From: Clostridiales bacterium
Lineage (GTDB): Bacteria > Bacillota > Clostridia > Oscillospirales > UBA644
Length of the DNA stretch: 64,000 bases
Reading direction: 5' to 3'
NCBI GenBank assembly: GCA_003343705.1
Contig: QAKR01000010.1
Span: 1-64,000, forward strand
Positions 36,395 through 44,813 of the stretch are shown in pieces. How positions within the stretch are numbered: position 1 is the first letter of the stretch; each line of letters starts with the position of its first letter. The position numbers were made by a program, and so were the translations under genes. The notes under the pieces are model-generated. The model was not told the DNA's origin, did not search any database, and saw only the letters and a program-made list of their open reading frames with translations.

Positions 36395-37471
36395 TTAGTT
36401 ATTCCTTTCAAATTCCTGCATAAAGGCAATAAGCTTTTCCACACCTTCAACAGGCATTGCATTATAAATACTTGCTCTCATGCCTCCGACAGATCTGTGG
36501 CCCTTAAGATTTACAAAACCAGCTGCTGTTGCTTCTTTGACAAATTTAGCATCAAGTTCCTCGTTACCTGTTACAAACGGGATATTCATAATTGAACGAT
36601 CCTGGCCCATAACAGTCGGATTAAACATTTTAGAATTATCTAAATAATCATAAAACATATTTGCTTTTTTATAATTGATTTCCGCCATTTTATCAAGTCC
36701 ACCCAGTTCTTTAATCCATTCAAGAACAAGTTTGCAAATATAAATTGCATATGTAGGCGGGGTGTTATACATTGAATCGTTTTTAGCATGTATTTGGTAT
36801 TTAAACATTGTGGGAGTTATATCCATAGGTTCTGTTATTAAGTCTTCACGTATAATAACAACAGTCAAGCCGGCAGGCCCCATATTCTTTTGCGCACCTG
36901 CAAAAATAAGACCGAATTTAGAAACATCGACAGGTTCGCTGAGTATGCATGACGACATGTCTGAAACAAGAGGGACATCTCCAGTGTCAGGAAGTTCAGC
37001 AAAACGTGTACCGTATATTGTATTGTTTTGGCAGATATAAAAATAATCTGCATCTGCATCGAATTTACTTTTGTCAAGCTCTGGAATGTAATTGTATGTC
37101 TTGTCTTTGGAGGATCCGACTACATTAACTGTACCATAACGTGATGCTTCTTCAAAAGCTTTATTTGCCCATTGACCGGTAATAACTAAATCTATTTTCT
37201 TTTTCTTCATAAGGTTCATGGGAATCATTGCAAATTGAGAAGATGCACCGCCTTGTAAAAATAATACTTTATAATTATCCGGAATATTCATAACTTCACG
37301 CAAAAGTGTTTCACATCCAGAAATTATGCTTTCATATACTTTAGAACGGTGGCTCATTTCCATAACGGATTGGCCGCTCTCACCATAACAAAGCATCTCA
37401 CTTTGTGCTTTTCTTAATACTTCTTCAGGAAGCATCGAAGGACCTGCTGAAAAATTATAAACTCTGCTCAT
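36395..37471 (-). CDS. serC: Phosphoserine aminotransferase
   Basis: 358 aa class V aminotransferase. PLP lysine in FAGAQKNMGPAG (~195); substrate and phosphate contacts in FSAGPSMLPEEVL at the N-terminus and HRSVGGMRASIYNAM at the C-terminus. Converts 3-phosphohydroxypyruvate to phosphoserine. First gene of the serCA operon with its own promoter at 37508-37536 and a GGAGG ribosome site. Confidence 0.95.
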   Translation of the reverse strand: MSRVYNFSAGPSMLPEEVLRKAQSEMLCYGESGQSVMEMSHRSKVYESIISGCETLLREVMNIPDNYKVLFLQGGASSQFAMIPMNLMKKKKIDLVITGQWANKAFEEASRYGTVNVVGSSKDKTYNYIPELDKSKFDADADYFYICQNNTIYGTRFAELPDTGDVPLVSDMSSCILSEPVDVSKFGLIFAGAQKNMGPAGLTVVIIREDLITEPMDITPTMFKYQIHAKNDSMYNTPPTYAIYICKLVLEWIKELGGLDKMAEINYKKANMFYDYLDNSKMFNPTVMGQDRSIMNIPFVTGNEELDAKFVKEATAAGFVNLKGHRSVGGMRASIYNAMPVEGVEKLIAFMQEFERNN

Positions 37472-37507
37472 TTTCTACTCCTCCAAAATAATCTTTTAAT
37501 AAATATA

Positions 37508-37536
37508 ATTATACACATTATTTTATTATATGTCAA
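37508..37536 (-). promoter_or_regulatory. Promoter of serCA
   Basis: Minus strand: TTGACA (37531-37536), 17-nt spacer, TATAAT (37508-37513). Full consensus. Confidence 0.88.
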
Positions 37537-37589
37537 GAGTAATTTTCCTAAATTGGCAAATAATTAACAAACTTTTTTTCATCCTCCTA

Positions 37590-37618
37590 TTTACTTTTTG
37601 ATTTTAATATTGTATAAT
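37590..37618 (+). promoter_or_regulatory. Promoter of the cohesin-dockerin gene
   Basis: TTTACT (37590-37595), 17-nt spacer, TATAAT (37613-37618). The -10 lies about 20 nt before the original ATG at 37639, leaving a short leader with TGGAGGAA as ribosome site. Confidence 0.55.
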
Positions 37619-37660
37619 GTATATATGGAGGAATTATTATGAAAAAAACTATTAAGTTTA

Positions 37661-38281
37661 ATGCTTATATGCATTATTATATTCAGTTTTTCATCTGCAT
37701 TTTATGGTGAAGAGCTTATGAAATTTACAGTTGAAGGTGCGTCCGGAGGCGTAGGTGAAATTGTAACAGTTAATATTAAGTTAAGTGAAAAATCAAATAT
37801 TACTGAAATGCTTTTAACGCTTTATTATGATTCAGATTATTTAAAATTTAGAGATTTTTTTGTAGGAGATATTCTCAAACAAGGCATTTATGAATTTAAT
37901 GAGAAGTTAGATAGCCGAATGAAGTTTGCATATATTTCAGCTAATCCTCTTATACAAGGTTCTACTATTTTAAGCATTTCGTTTGAGATCATAAATGCCG
38001 CTGAAAATAACAAGGAAGTGCCGCTGACGTTGCAGATAGACGAAGCTGCAAACGGCAATACGGCACTGGAGTATAAGGTGGAAAATGGGTCTGTTATTAT
38101 AGACAACACACAGACACTTAAGCGAGGGGACGCAAACGGAGATGGCGTTTTTAACATGGACGACCTTGAGTTTGTTAAAAATTATATATTAGGCAAGGAC
38201 AATCTTGCTAAAAATTTCGATCTTAACGGAGATTCTGTTTGCGATATCTGTGAGTATATAAAACTTCGTGATATGTTATAA
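37661..38281 (+). CDS. Cohesin-dockerin protein, start disrupted by a frameshift in an A7 run
   Basis: The domain order is signal peptide, cohesin-like domain (MKFTVEGASGG..., ~25-150), then type I dockerin (GDANGDGVFNMDD and FDLNGDSVCDI, ~155-205). The ATG with the good TGGAGGAA ribosome site is at 37639, but after ATG and seven As its frame stops at 37708-37710 (TGG TGA). The frame carrying the signal peptide (KKLLSLMLICIIIFSF) begins one base later. Six As instead of seven would fuse ATG 37639 to MKKLLSLMLIC. As given, translation must begin at ATG 37661, which lacks a ribosome site. It should act as a scaffold/adaptor outside the cell. Phase variation or sequencing error are both possible. 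Confidence 0.75.
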   Translation: MLICIIIFSFSSAFYGEELMKFTVEGASGGVGEIVTVNIKLSEKSNITEMLLTLYYDSDYLKFRDFFVGDILKQGIYEFNEKLDSRMKFAYISANPLIQGSTILSISFEIINAAENNKEVPLTLQIDEAANGNTALEYKVENGSVIIDNTQTLKRGDANGDGVFNMDDLEFVKNYILGKDNLAKNFDLNGDSVCDICEYIKLRDML

Positions 38282-38407
38282 CTTTAACAAGCTTAAGCCA
38301 CATCATCTTAAAAAATATATTTTGCAAGTTTTTAAGAATATGGTTAAACGATAGATTAAATCTTACGTCATTCAATGTTTTAATATTATAAGAGCTCTTA
38401 AGCCTCA

Positions 38408-38659
38408 CTATTTTTTCATATTTGCAAATTTTTGTTTTGTCGCCTGTCCTCCGCGGATATGACGTTCTGCCTTATTTTTATCCAAAACACGACGAACTCG
38501 CGTAAACATATATGGGCTTATTTGCTCAAGACGCTCACTGACATCCTTATGAACAGTAGATTTTGAAACTCCAAAACGTTTTGCAGCGTCACGCACTGTT
38601 GCATTTTGCTCGCAGATATATTCAGCAAGTGTCAAAACCCTTTGTTTTATGTAATCCAT
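38408..38659 (-). CDS. spoIIID: Sporulation transcription factor SpoIIID
   Basis: 83 aa, the family's usual length. Helix-turn-helix: ATVRDAAKRFGVSKSTVHKDVSERL (~21-45), followed by the basic C-terminal tail (RVRRVLDKNKAERHIRGGQATKQKF) that contacts DNA. SpoIIID works in the mother cell with sigma-E and represses or activates many genes. Start ATG 38659 has a GGAGGG ribosome site (38666-38671) buried in a long hairpin. Monocistronic. Confirms spore formation together with SleB. Confidence 0.95.
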   Translation of the reverse strand: MDYIKQRVLTLAEYICEQNATVRDAAKRFGVSKSTVHKDVSERLEQISPYMFTRVRRVLDKNKAERHIRGGQATKQKFANMKK

Positions 38660-38660
38660 T

Positions 38661-38710
38661 AAAATCCCTCCGGTTTATTGTTATATTTAACAATATGCCG
38701 GAGGGATTTT
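38661..38710 (-). promoter_or_regulatory. Hairpin sequestering the spoIIID ribosome binding site
   Basis: On the minus strand the outer arms (13 bp, perfect: 38661-38673 and 38698-38710) and an inner 7-bp stem (38677-38683 / 38688-38694, loop 4) form a stable stem whose proximal side contains the GGAGGG of spoIIID. The opposite arm holds CCCTCC. In the plus direction the same structure is followed by ATTTATT and could be a weak terminator for transcripts crossing spoIIID antisense. Confidence 0.6.
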
Positions 38711-38769
38711 ATTTATTCGGAGTTATATAAGTACTTTTTAATAATAATATATTTTTTTAATTATATAAA

Positions 38770-38798
38770 TAAATGTTGAGGTTAAACCTCAACATTTA
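38770..38798 (-). terminator. Hairpin downstream of the 38815 gene
   Basis: Arms TAAATGTTGAGG and CCTCAACATTTA (12 bp) with a 5-nt loop, 17 nt after the stop at 38815; minus strand continues with TTTATATAA. It probably ends the long catabolic operon. Confidence 0.65.
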
Positions 38799-38814
38799 TC
38801 ATATAGCCTATTTA

Positions 38815-39753
38815 TTAATTACATTCTGCAGTCAACGGACCGGCAAGCTCTTTAAGATAAAACAGTTTACCGGGAAGTGTAGGTATAAACGTAGAAGTGA
38901 TGTGCATATCAGGGCCGTAATGGAGCGTTGTAAGGAAGCTCATACCCTGCCAAGACATTCCTCTGCCGAGCATGCCGTCAGCCCCACCAATAGCATAATC
39001 AGCCTGCAAGAAGAGACCGGGACCTATTGTGTTGGCACGGCACGGTACCAATGTTGTTCGTGATTTGAAGCTGGTAATAGCATTTTGTTCTATTGTAAGC
39101 GGATGAAGCTTTGCACCAATACGGTAATTTTGCTGTTTCCATTCTTCAACGCTCTTGAATTCAGCTGCAAATTGAGGCTCCCAAAATGCGATATGGCACA
39201 TTCTGCCTATACCGTATATTAAAACAAGCTTAACGCCTTCGGCTTTAAGTTTTGCAATTTTTTCAGGATATGTAGGAAGATTTGTTTTTGTTGCAAAATT
39301 TCTCTGACTTTCGGGAACTGTTAATTTACCGAGTTTATTAAAGAAAGCTTCTTTCATTGAATATTCAAAAGAAGCGGGGTCTGTGGATGGCAATGTGTTA
39401 CCATCCCCGTCTGCCCATTCGTCCATATTAAAAGTATAAACATGTGAGCATGAAACATTCCATTCTTTTAGGAAGTAAACAGCCCATTTATACATACCCA
39501 TCGGTCCGACAGGAATTATCATTGCGAGTTTTTCACCTTTATCGCCGGCCTTTTTAATCTGCATTGCAATTTCATGCCCCATAAGAGTATCAAAATCGTT
39601 TATGTTGTCGCAAGGGATAGGTTTAAATTTCTTGTTCCAGAAGTTTTCTTTTTTAACGCCTTTTTCACAGCAGGCGTCGATTTTCGCCATATCCCATCCT
39701 TGCGGATAAAATCCGTCAAGAAGAGAATCTTTAACGGTAGACATAAAATCCAT
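38815..39753 (-). CDS. NagB-like sugar-phosphate isomerase/deaminase, altered active site
   Basis: 312 aa, GGAGG at 7 nt. NagB/RpiA/6-phosphogluconolactonase fold is visible: TFNMDEW (~129-135, the NagB NMDEY site with its base Asp) and GIGRMCHIAFWEP (~206-218, versus GVGNDGHIAFNEP). The second catalytic Asp of NagB is replaced by Met, while His and Glu remain. The phosphate loop is also changed (IPVGPMGMY versus LPTGGTPM). Last gene of the 49180-38815 operon. It may act on a keto- or amino-sugar phosphate other than glucosamine-6-phosphate; activity is unproven. Confidence 0.7.
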   Translation of the reverse strand: MDFMSTVKDSLLDGFYPQGWDMAKIDACCEKGVKKENFWNKKFKPIPCDNINDFDTLMGHEIAMQIKKAGDKGEKLAMIIPVGPMGMYKWAVYFLKEWNVSCSHVYTFNMDEWADGDGNTLPSTDPASFEYSMKEAFFNKLGKLTVPESQRNFATKTNLPTYPEKIAKLKAEGVKLVLIYGIGRMCHIAFWEPQFAAEFKSVEEWKQQNYRIGAKLHPLTIEQNAITSFKSRTTLVPCRANTIGPGLFLQADYAIGGADGMLGRGMSWQGMSFLTTLHYGPDMHITSTFIPTLPGKLFYLKELAGPLTAECN

Positions 39754-39771
39754 AATATTACCTCCAAATTA

Positions 39772-40749
39772 TTATTCGTTAATATAATCAAGTGCAGCCA
39801 TTATACCTTTTTTAATAGCCGTGGTATCTTTACCATGTTTTGAACAAAGCTTTAATGCACCCAAAAGTCTGTCATTAGGTGCTAGTTTTCTTTCGGTTTC
39901 ACGGCCTACTCGCTTTGTAGTATCGCCGAGATATTTATTCTTAAAACGAAACATTAAATCATCAGCATAAGCCAAAACTTCTTCTTTGGGCTTATTGTGC
40001 TCTTCAGCCAGAGACTCGGCAGAAGCGTACATGGCTTGTTTTACTGTTTGAGATATTTCTTCGTCTCCCATTGCCTGCCAAATATATTCATATCCCTTTT
40101 GCATACCTGTATATGCAGCAAGGGCATGCCCCATATTATGCAAAAACAGTTTAGACTGAATATAGTATTCAAACGGCTCTGACGGTACCATTCCTTTAAT
40201 CTCAGGAATAGGGTTTTTAAAAGCAGCTTTGTCAACGGGCAAGGTACAAAACGGTTCAACCCAGACTTTGTTTATATCACCTTCGCGCATTTCATCTGTC
40301 ATAACAGGGACCATTCTCCCGACGCTTGCCTCAACAAAACCAACATCATCGCGGTTAAGATCCATAAGGTCTTTAAGATATTTGTCGGCATTCATAAGGT
40401 TTTCACAGATAATAATGTCAACGCCTTTTTCACGTTTTTCAATACCTTCTGCAAGAACTGGAGCTATATACGGTAAAACACGAACTCCTGCGGACGTAAA
40501 AATAATATCCGCTGTAGCTATCTCGTCAACCGCGTCATTTGAATGTACGGCACGAACGTTTTTTATAATTATTTCCTCTTGTTTTTCATTAGAAACAATT
40601 TTTATTGGGTAACATTTATCGGCATTGATTTTATCTATCATTGCCTGATTAACATCAATAAAAACCGTTTCAAATCCGCTTTGATATAAAAGCTGACCTA
40701 AAAAACCTCTGCCGATATTACCTCCGCCGTAAACAATTGCTTTTTTCAT
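39772..40749 (-). CDS. Mannitol-1-phosphate 5-dehydrogenase-like protein
   Basis: 325 aa from ATG 40749 (AAAGGAC upstream); an upstream ATG at 40782 overlapping the kinase stop is possible but less likely. The Rossmann motif is at the N-terminus (AIVYGGGNIGRGFLGQLL), followed by FIDVNQ as the adenosine-ribose binder. The central and C-terminal regions (NLMNADKYL, HNMGHALAAY, LYADDLMFRFKNKYLGDT-type) fit the mannitol dehydrogenase family, with the catalytic K/N/H set. Interconverts a ketose phosphate and a polyol phosphate with NAD(H). Sits between the NagB-like and PfkB genes, so it probably acts on a phosphorylated intermediate. Exact substrate unknown. Confidence 0.75.
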   Translation of the reverse strand: MKKAIVYGGGNIGRGFLGQLLYQSGFETVFIDVNQAMIDKINADKCYPIKIVSNEKQEEIIIKNVRAVHSNDAVDEIATADIIFTSAGVRVLPYIAPVLAEGIEKREKGVDIIICENLMNADKYLKDLMDLNRDDVGFVEASVGRMVPVMTDEMREGDINKVWVEPFCTLPVDKAAFKNPIPEIKGMVPSEPFEYYIQSKLFLHNMGHALAAYTGMQKGYEYIWQAMGDEEISQTVKQAMYASAESLAEEHNKPKEEVLAYADDLMFRFKNKYLGDTTKRVGRETERKLAPNDRLLGALKLCSKHGKDTTAIKKGIMAALDYINE

Positions 40750-40778
40750 AATTTTTAAGTGTCCTTTCTTTTGCTGTT

Positions 40779-41726
40779 TCAACCTGCTTCATGAGTTCTC
40801 ATATATTCACAGATTTCTTCATAACTTTTAATTCCTGTAGATGCGCCTTTTGCCATTATACAAAACGTTCCAACGGCGTTTGCAAGCTTTCCGCAATCTT
40901 TAAAAGAAAATCCTTTTGCAAGACCCGTTAAAAATCCTGCACAAAAACTATCACCTGCACCGGTTGTATCAACCACTTTTTCTTTTGTGTAAGTAGGAAG
41001 ATAGATGGGATCAGAATCTTTTGTTTCACGGATATATGCACCGTGTTTACCGTTTTTGATAACAACGTGTTTTACACCCTTGTCAAAGAAACAGTCTGCA
41101 ATTTTATCCAAATCTTCTGTCCCCGCAAGCTTTGCTGCTTCATCAATTGAAGGCATAAAAACGTCAACATATTGAAGGCAAGGCTCTAAAAGGCTCATCC
41201 AGCGATTTTTACTGTCCCATGCAGTGTCAAGGACAGTCATTTTACACATTTCACGAGCTTTTTTTAGTGTTCTGGCACAACCGTCTCCGTCAAACGCGTC
41301 TAACAGCATCGTTCCGGCAACAAAGACTATTTTTGATTTTTGTATAACATCAAAGTTAACGTCATTGAAGTCGTATGTTCCGTTTGCGCCGACACAGTGT
41401 AAAAACGAACGCTCACCGGTTGATGAAGATAATACAACGGAAGCTGATGTTTGTGTTTTATTATCAACAACGATCCCATCCACATCAACACCATATTTCA
41501 CAAGCTCATCTTTAAGAAACGCACCGAAGCTGTCGTTCCCTATCTTGCCCAGAACAGCTGTCTTTATACCGATTTTTGCCATGTCTATGCCTGCATTCAT
41601 CGCACAGCCGCCCGAAAATGTTTCTATACTGTCAACTCTTTCCAAAAGACCGGCTTCGGGAACTTTATCAACCGGCTTTGTGATAACATCAGCAACAAGG
41701 TTGCCTATGCAAGCAACGTCAATCAC
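40779..41726 (-). CDS. PfkB/ribokinase-family sugar kinase
   Basis: 315 aa starting at GTG 41726 within the deacetylase stop (GTGA). The family motifs are clear: GGCAMNAGIDMAKIG (~39-53) and DTTGAGDSFCAGFLTGL (~250-266) with the catalytic Asp. Phosphorylates a sugar or nucleoside with ATP in the cytoplasm. Operon context implies that the locus substrate enters unphosphorylated. Substrate cannot be read from the sequence. Confidence 0.85.
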   Translation of the reverse strand: MIDVACIGNLVADVITKPVDKVPEAGLLERVDSIETFSGGCAMNAGIDMAKIGIKTAVLGKIGNDSFGAFLKDELVKYGVDVDGIVVDNKTQTSASVVLSSSTGERSFLHCVGANGTYDFNDVNFDVIQKSKIVFVAGTMLLDAFDGDGCARTLKKAREMCKMTVLDTAWDSKNRWMSLLEPCLQYVDVFMPSIDEAAKLAGTEDLDKIADCFFDKGVKHVVIKNGKHGAYIRETKDSDPIYLPTYTKEKVVDTTGAGDSFCAGFLTGLAKGFSFKDCGKLANAVGTFCIMAKGASTGIKSYEEICEYMRTHEAG

Positions 41727-42421
41727 GGCAATAACCTCCTTGGTTGAACCTTCGGATAAACAAACGCTTGAGTAAATGCTTCAGCGTATTGCACGCCGCA
41801 TTGTAATCCCCTGTATTTTGCGCAAGTTCTGACAAAATCCGCAAAATCGATATTATCGTGATCACGCATCCACTTTAATTGGCTTTCATGGCACTCAAGC
41901 ATTTCAAGTTTAAGGTCGAATGTATCTGTTATATCAACATATTCTGTTGGATTAAACCCATGTCCTGCAAGATTATCCATATAGTAAAGGGGAACAACCT
42001 TTGCTGCTTTTCCGGTTCCGTAATGGGGGACAGTTGCTGCAAAAGACGCATCAAAAACAAGTCTACTTACCGCAACATGGTCACACATATAGTCCGTGGG
42101 AGCATGTGTTATTATAAGGTCAGGATCGGCATAACGTATAACATCAATGATTTTATTACGCTGATCCATATCGCCGCCGTTTACCAAAAGGTCACCTATA
42201 TCGCAGGTTATAACCTCTATCCCTGCAAGCTCCCCTGCCCTTTTTGCTTCGCCGATACGGATTTTTCTTAACTCGTCCGGCATTAAAACCTCATGGCCCA
42301 TATTGCCGTTGGCAACATGGCAAACAACAACTTTATCGCCGCGTTTTGCACATTTTGCAAGAGTTCCGGCGCAATTTATTTCCATATCGTCGGGATGGCA
42401 CCCGATTGCAAGTACGTTCAT
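41723..42421 (-). CDS. PIG-L/LmbE-family zinc deacetylase
   Basis: 232 aa. N-terminal HPDD motif (LAIGCHPDDMEINC, ~6-19) and later THAPTDYMCDHVAVSR (~118-133) hold the zinc ligands (His, Asp, His). PIG-L enzymes remove the acetyl group from N-acetylglucosaminyl residues of PI-anchors, mycothiol or bacillithiol precursors, or chitin fragments. Translationally coupled to the PfkB kinase (four-base overlap). No signal peptide, so cytoplasmic. Points to an N-acetylated amino sugar or amino cyclitol as pathway intermediate. Confidence 0.85.
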   Translation of the reverse strand: MNVLAIGCHPDDMEINCAGTLAKCAKRGDKVVVCHVANGNMGHEVLMPDELRKIRIGEAKRAGELAGIEVITCDIGDLLVNGGDMDQRNKIIDVIRYADPDLIITHAPTDYMCDHVAVSRLVFDASFAATVPHYGTGKAAKVVPLYYMDNLAGHGFNPTEYVDITDTFDLKLEMLECHESQLKWMRDHDNIDFADFVRTCAKYRGLQCGVQYAEAFTQAFVYPKVQPRRLLP

Positions 42422-42458
42422 ATAAATACCTCTTCTCGGTCAACAAAAAACCACTATT

Positions 42459-43400
42459 TTATTTATTCCAGTTCCATGGCATCAGAATACGCTCATCAAC
42501 GTCAGAGAAAATCTCCAAAATTTTTGAACGTGTGCTGTCGGAAATTCCCGAAGCGTTTGTGAGAACAAGATTTTCCTTAACCTGATCGGGAGTTTCACTA
42601 CCCAAAACAAGGGAGGTAACACCGTCAAGATCACGAATGAAAGTTAAGGCTATTTCAGCAATGGATTTATTTTCTTCTTCCGAAAGTTTGCGCAGTTTTC
42701 TTAAAGGTTCTTTTGCAAGCTGTAAAACACCTTCCGGAAGTGTTTCAGGGTCACGGAAGAAAAGCCCCTGTAAAAACACGCTTCTTATAAAGACTATAAT
42801 ATCTGCTTTCTTCAACTTTTCAAGCCCGCCGCAAAGAACGTTTTTAGTATCCATCATATTAAGCGGAAGTTGAACAGCTTCATAAAGATCGTTTTTAACA
42901 ACATCGTCTATGTATTTTGTAGAATTAAGAGAAACACCGACACGCTCAATCAAACCTTCACTTTTAAGCTTTTTAAGAGCATTAGGTAAAACGTCACCGT
43001 AATCAAACATTTCACTTTCACGGTGAAACATTAGAAGAGGGAGTTTATTATAACCGAGCGTCTCAAGTGAATTTTCAACCTGTGCCCGCAAAATTTTCTC
43101 AACGTCTTCAAGAGCTGCTGTTTTACCGGTATCTATCATTATTTTAAATTTTGTTACAATGGTAGGCTTTTTCCCTTTATAAGATTTAAAAAAGTCACCT
43201 ACAACCTTCTCGCTGTCACCATAACCGGAAGCAGTGTCAACAACTTCAATACCACCTTCACATGCTGTAGAAAGAATTTGTGCTGCAGTTTCTGTGGATG
43301 GTTTACCAAAAGTATTGTTGATACCGTAGTTTAAACCGAGTTGAACGGCACCGAGAGAAAGCTCAGATATTTCAAGGCCTCTTTGTGTGACTGTTTTCAT
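42459..43400 (-). CDS. Aldo/keto reductase
   Basis: 313 aa TIM-barrel oxidoreductase. Catalytic tetrad visible: Asp and Tyr in VVDTASGYGDSE (~55-66), Lys in VTKFK (~86), His in LLMFHRE (~119). NADPH-binding C-terminal motif VLGSETPDQVKENL. The family reduces or oxidises sugar aldehydes and ketones. 37 nt upstream of the deacetylase gene, same strand. Substrate unknown; possibly a keto- or aldo-intermediate in the same pathway. Confidence 0.85.
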   Translation of the reverse strand: MKTVTQRGLEISELSLGAVQLGLNYGINNTFGKPSTETAAQILSTACEGGIEVVDTASGYGDSEKVVGDFFKSYKGKKPTIVTKFKIMIDTGKTAALEDVEKILRAQVENSLETLGYNKLPLLMFHRESEMFDYGDVLPNALKKLKSEGLIERVGVSLNSTKYIDDVVKNDLYEAVQLPLNMMDTKNVLCGGLEKLKKADIIVFIRSVFLQGLFFRDPETLPEGVLQLAKEPLRKLRKLSEEENKSIAEIALTFIRDLDGVTSLVLGSETPDQVKENLVLTNASGISDSTRSKILEIFSDVDERILMPWNWNK

Positions 43401-43496
43401 AAAATATAAACATCCCTTTCTTCGGAACTGTACCTATCAAAAATATATTTTTTAGTACAAGCCCCCGCTTGAAAGAATTATCTTCCAAAATATTTA

Positions 43497-44363
43497 TTAA
43501 AGATTGTCAGCTACAGCTTTTTCAATAATCTTTTTCTCGTCTGCTGTTAGCTCTCTGAACGGAGTACGGCAGCAGCCTACATCAATGCCTGTTGCAACGG
43601 TTGTCGCATACTTCATTGCGGGAAGGCCTCTTGTTTCAACAATTGCTTGCACGATGTTGTTAATTCTGTGCTGGACATCCTGGCATTCCTTAACTTTGCC
43701 TTCGTCAAACAGACGTTTGATTTCAACAAATTTTTCAACTGCATAGTTACAGGATGTTCCGATAGCGCCTTTTGCACCACCCATTAAAGCATATGCAAAA
43801 CATTCATCTGCGCCGCTGTAAACAAATGCGCCTGTCATTTCAATAAGTCTGTCCATAAGGTAGTAGTTTACATCTGTATATTTAACGGAGTAGATACGTT
43901 CATCAGCAAGAAGCTCCTTAAACTGTGCAAGGCTTAGGCCCACACCTGTTGTTGCAGGAACATTATATATCATAACGGGGAGATTTGCCGCATCGGCAAG
44001 GTCTGTGTAATATTGTTTAATTTCTGAAGATTGGAAACCATGATAAAAAGGAGGAACAGAAGCAACAGCGCCAGCGCCGGCTTTTTTAGCATGTTGTGCA
44101 AGGTCGCAAGCAAGACCTGTGCCGATAGAACCAACATGAGCTACAACCATTTTTCCGTCAGCAGCTTTAATAGCACATTCAAGTGTCTGCTTTCTTTCTT
44201 CCTGTGTTAAAAGGAAACATTCTGCGGAAGATCCGCCTACATAAACACCATCCGCACCGCGATCAATAACGCTTTTTGTCAATTTTGTAAGTGTTTCGAA
44301 GTCTACCGAACCGTCTTTGTTAAATGTAGTAAATAAGGGGACTAGGATTTCTGCTTTTTTCAT
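43497..44363 (-). CDS. DapA/NanA-family aldolase, N-acetylneuraminate lyase-like
   Basis: 288 aa TIM-barrel class I aldolase. Schiff-base Lys in YSVKYTDVN (~160), Tyr in MIYNVPATTGV (~133). The usual GST(G)E motif is GGSSAECF (~43-50). The VKYT and following YYLMDRL pattern is nearer N-acetylneuraminate lyase than DHDPS. It would cleave a 2-keto sugar acid to pyruvate plus an aldehyde (or the reverse). Its place in the locus suggests the cleavage step after oxidation/dehydration. Lysine biosynthesis role is unlikely given context. Confidence 0.8.
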   Translation of the reverse strand: MKKAEILVPLFTTFNKDGSVDFETLTKLTKSVIDRGADGVYVGGSSAECFLLTQEERKQTLECAIKAADGKMVVAHVGSIGTGLACDLAQHAKKAGAGAVASVPPFYHGFQSSEIKQYYTDLADAANLPVMIYNVPATTGVGLSLAQFKELLADERIYSVKYTDVNYYLMDRLIEMTGAFVYSGADECFAYALMGGAKGAIGTSCNYAVEKFVEIKRLFDEGKVKECQDVQHRINNIVQAIVETRGLPAMKYATTVATGIDVGCCRTPFRELTADEKKIIEKAVADNL

Positions 44364-44384
44364 TTTAAAAACCTCTTTATAAAA

Positions 44385-44813
44385 TTATTTTTTAGAAATC
44401 GTAAGTTTACACTGTGCGTTTGCTGTACCGCTCATATCATAATCGTATTTTAAACCCAAAGGTTCAAGAACACGACGATAAAGTAAATCGCAATGTCCGC
44501 AGTAATTATGGTAGGGTTCCATGTTTTTCTTATCGAGAAGTCTGCCTTTTGAAGGACAGTGGTGCATATCAATAACAAAAATATCGTTGTCAAGCGTCAT
44601 TGTAAAGTCTGCGGCTTCTTCGCTTAAAGCCTTAGCCCAATATTTATAACAACCTTCAATGCCGTCGGCGTGAACACATTCGCCCAAGCGAGGTGCTACA
44701 TAGTTATCGGAAATATGTTCCCAATATGTTTTTACACCTTGTTCGCCCTCTCGCTTTTCAATGAATTTAAAAAGCTCGCTGTAAGAATAGATAAACTCTG
44801 TGCATGAAATCAT
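44385..44813 (-). CDS. Small protein with His/Cys motif, ATC-hydrolase-like (2)
   Basis: 142 aa. Overlaps the upstream paralogue-like gene by four bases (ATGA). Contains MHHCPSKG (~88-95) and YHNYCGHCDLLY (~107-118), a His/Cys set that could bind a metal. Resembles the L-2-amino-thiazoline-4-carboxylate hydrolase-like family (PF14196), by pattern only. Soluble, no signal. The two adjacent genes may make a heteromer. Role in the locus is unknown; C-N hydrolysis is a guess from the family name. Confidence 0.5.
   Translation of the reverse strand: MISCTEFIYSYSELFKFIEKREGEQGVKTYWEHISDNYVAPRLGECVHADGIEGCYKYWAKALSEEAADFTMTLDNDIFVIDMHHCPSKGRLLDKKNMEPYHNYCGHCDLLYRRVLEPLGLKYDYDMSGTANAQCKLTISKK

Noticed and set aside
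38281..38408. Terminator directly after the cohesin-dockerin gene
   Set aside because: Only a weak CTTAAAAA/TTTTTAAG pairing is present; no convincing stem and T tract.
41224..41775. 183-codon plus-strand frame over the PfkB kinase gene
   Set aside because: Antisense shadow of the kinase; Ser/Thr/Pro-rich with no signal or domain.
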